Below are positions 63,202 through 64,000 of a stretch of DNA of 64,000 nucleotides, piece after piece. Source of the DNA: an uncultured Bacilli bacterium (lineage in GTDB: Bacteria > Bacillota_I > Bacilli_A > RF39 > UBA660); assembly GCA_947588685.1 (NCBI GenBank), contig CANPYM010000001.1, forward strand, positions 81,678 through 145,677, in the 5' to 3' direction. Positions within the stretch are counted from its first letter, which is position 1; every line of letters begins with the position of its first letter. A model generated the notes under the pieces. That model was not told the origin of the DNA. It did not search any database and saw nothing but the letters and a program-made list of their open reading frames with translations. The position numbers and the translations under genes are program-made.

Positions 63202-63790
63202 TATATCCCTCCAATTTATTTTTTATAATGTTACGTAAGCGTTCATTTTCTTTTTCTAGATAATCATTAACGTAAATAGGGTCTAGAAACTCTATTTGAA
63301 GTCCTTTTTTAAAAAGACGATACTCTCCTGTTATGACAAAAGGAACAATCGGAGCCTTAGTTTCATAGGCCATCTTGACCGCGCCGATTTTAAATGGCAT
63401 AACAATGTCGTTGGTCCGGTTAAAAGTTCCTTCAGGGAAAATACCAATTACTTTTTCTGATGAAAGATAAGCAATCGCCTTATTTAAAGCTTCTGGATTT
63501 TTCACACTACGATCAACGGGTATTAAGCCTAGATGTTTAAAGATAATGCCTTTGAGTCCTTTAAAAAGTTCTACTTTAGCTAAAAAATGAATCGGTCTTT
63601 TTGTCGATGATAATAAAATTAAAGAATCAAAATTATGCTTATGATTACCCGCTAAAATAACCCGGCCATCTTTAGGAATTTTATCTGTCCCAATAAGTTT
63701 AGGTCGATATAATAATTTAAAAATAAATTTAACAATCGGTCTAACTATTATATATAGTTTTGCATTTTTCATATTCATCACTACTATCAT
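63188..63790 (-). CDS. plsC: PlsC-like acyltransferase
   Basis: A 200-residue PlsC-family protein with NHKHNFDS (H-x4-D), GIFPEGTFNRTND and IVPFVITGEY. It is the first gene of the PlsC-ligase-PlsC group, overlapping the ligase by 14 bases. The start is uncertain: the track ATG (63790) falls in a likely -10 box (TTGTCA, 17 bases, TATGAT), so the ATG at 63778 or 63772 is more probable. Confidence 0.88.
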   Translation of the reverse strand: MIVVMNMKNAKLYIIVRPIVKFIFKLLYRPKLIGTDKIPKDGRVILAGNHKHNFDSLILLSSTKRPIHFLAKVELFKGLKGIIFKHLGLIPVDRSVKNPEALNKAIAYLSSEKVIGIFPEGTFNRTNDIVMPFKIGAVKMAYETKAPIVPFVITGEYRLFKKGLQIEFLDPIYVNDYLEKENERLRNIIKNKLEGYNVNL

Positions 63791-63860
63791 ACCATTTTTT
63801 TATTTCTTTGACAAAAAGATAACTATTTAATTATATGTTAAAAATCTTAGAAAAAGAAAA

Positions 63861-63878
63861 AAGCGATTAATATCGCTT
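63861..63878 (-). terminator. Hairpin before the lipid operon
   Basis: AAGCGAT pairs with ATCGCTT and the minus strand continues in a T-rich run. It would stop transcription entering from the right. Confidence 0.6.
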
Positions 63879-63879
63879 C

Positions 63880-63914
63880 AGACTGTTGACAAATGAAAAG
63901 TTTGAAAACAGTCT
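63880..63914 (+). repeat. Inverted repeat AGACTGTT / AACAGTCT
   Basis: An 8-bp perfect arm with a further CAAA/TTTG step and a T-rich tail (TTTTATT). The sequence GACTGTTGACAAA recalls insertion-sequence ends, but a plain terminator hairpin is equally possible. Confidence 0.5.
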
Positions 63915-63958
63915 TTTATTATACAAAAAAATTTAGTATAATTAAATTGCGAGATAAA

Positions 63959-64000
63959 ATGCCTTATTTTAACCAAAAAGTCATTGACATATCTCGCTTT
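63959..64000 (+). CDS. Start of a plus-strand ORF cut by the right edge
   Basis: ATG followed by MPYFNQKVIDISRF, open to the window end. A TATAAT lies about 20 bases upstream but no good RBS is visible (GCGAGATAAA). With the inverted repeat in front it could be a transposase start, but 14 residues are too few to assign. Confidence 0.35.
   Translation, partial: MPYFNQKVIDISRF

Overview
The window is AT-rich (roughly 30% GC by eye) and reads as a chromosome segment of an uncultured low-GC Firmicute. It uses the standard bacterial code: TGA is a stop in rsmE and in the WXG100-like gene at 37413, and Trp is TGG. Support for a Firmicutes/Bacilli-type host includes SufU-type Fe-S assembly, SpoVS, RNase HIII diverging from cvpA, rsmE near mtaB, a PASTA class B PBP, SipW/TasA-type genes, WXG100-like proteins and a Gram-positive LexA box. 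A wall-bearing gut relative of the Erysipelotrichia/RF39 type is my inference and is not proven by the window. Housekeeping genes lie mostly on the minus strand, with a plus-strand patch at about 10.7-15.6 kb and 18.3-21.6 kb.

Layout. 1-2.2 kb: sufU, an unknown gene and sufB (cut by the left edge). 2.2-7.1 kb: a degenerate PEP-synthase-like protein, spoVS, a zinc dehydrogenase and a CatA/E2-fold protein without its catalytic His. 7.1-15.6 kb: envelope genes (pnuC, a DUF5011 polysaccharide deacetylase, a beta-helix-like surface protein, a giant MMPL transporter with seven helical repeats, a Sir2-like protein). 15.7-18.2 kb: a TasA-like / SipW-like peptidase / DUF5305 export module. 18.3-22.1 kb: a papain-fold protein, a phosphoesterase, then an accessory stretch next to tRNA-Gly holding an unrecognised 453-residue protein. 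22-25 kb: LMW phosphatase, UDG-like protein, and pyrG behind a terminator-type attenuator. 25-28.8 kb: an odd trio of solo VirD4-like ATPase, AraC regulator and coiled-coil protein. 28.8-36 kb: mtaB, rsmE, cvpA, rnhC and murC with small membrane proteins. 36-40.6 kb: a WXG100 operon with an NlpC/P60 pseudo-peptidase. 40.7-46.2 kb: CYTH-like, DUF362, DUF4116 and enolase genes. 46.2-51.5 kb: an SOS polymerase / YolD / giant zincin cassette. 51.5-57.5 kb: ftsW, mraY and a PBP, interrupted by VanZ and SGNH genes. 57.6-63.8 kb: hybrid histidine kinase and a lipid cluster with three PlsC acyltransferases and an acyl-CoA ligase. A truncated plus-strand ORF meets the right edge.

The most interesting pattern is structural. 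Two cargo blocks sit directly downstream of an intact gene and end in a second, partial, diverged copy of that same gene's 3' end. One is the polY-yolD-zincin cassette between ftsW and a decayed ftsW tail. The other is the DUF4116 gene between an intact DUF362 gene and a DUF362 copy lacking its first ~130 residues, beside a fragment that may be a recombinase tail. This is what integration by a single crossover, or by 3'-end targeting with duplication, would leave. Several proteins also look like pseudo-enzymes: CatA-like H to E, NlpC C to A, VirD4-like Walker B E to G, and a PEP-utiliser with a shifted His.
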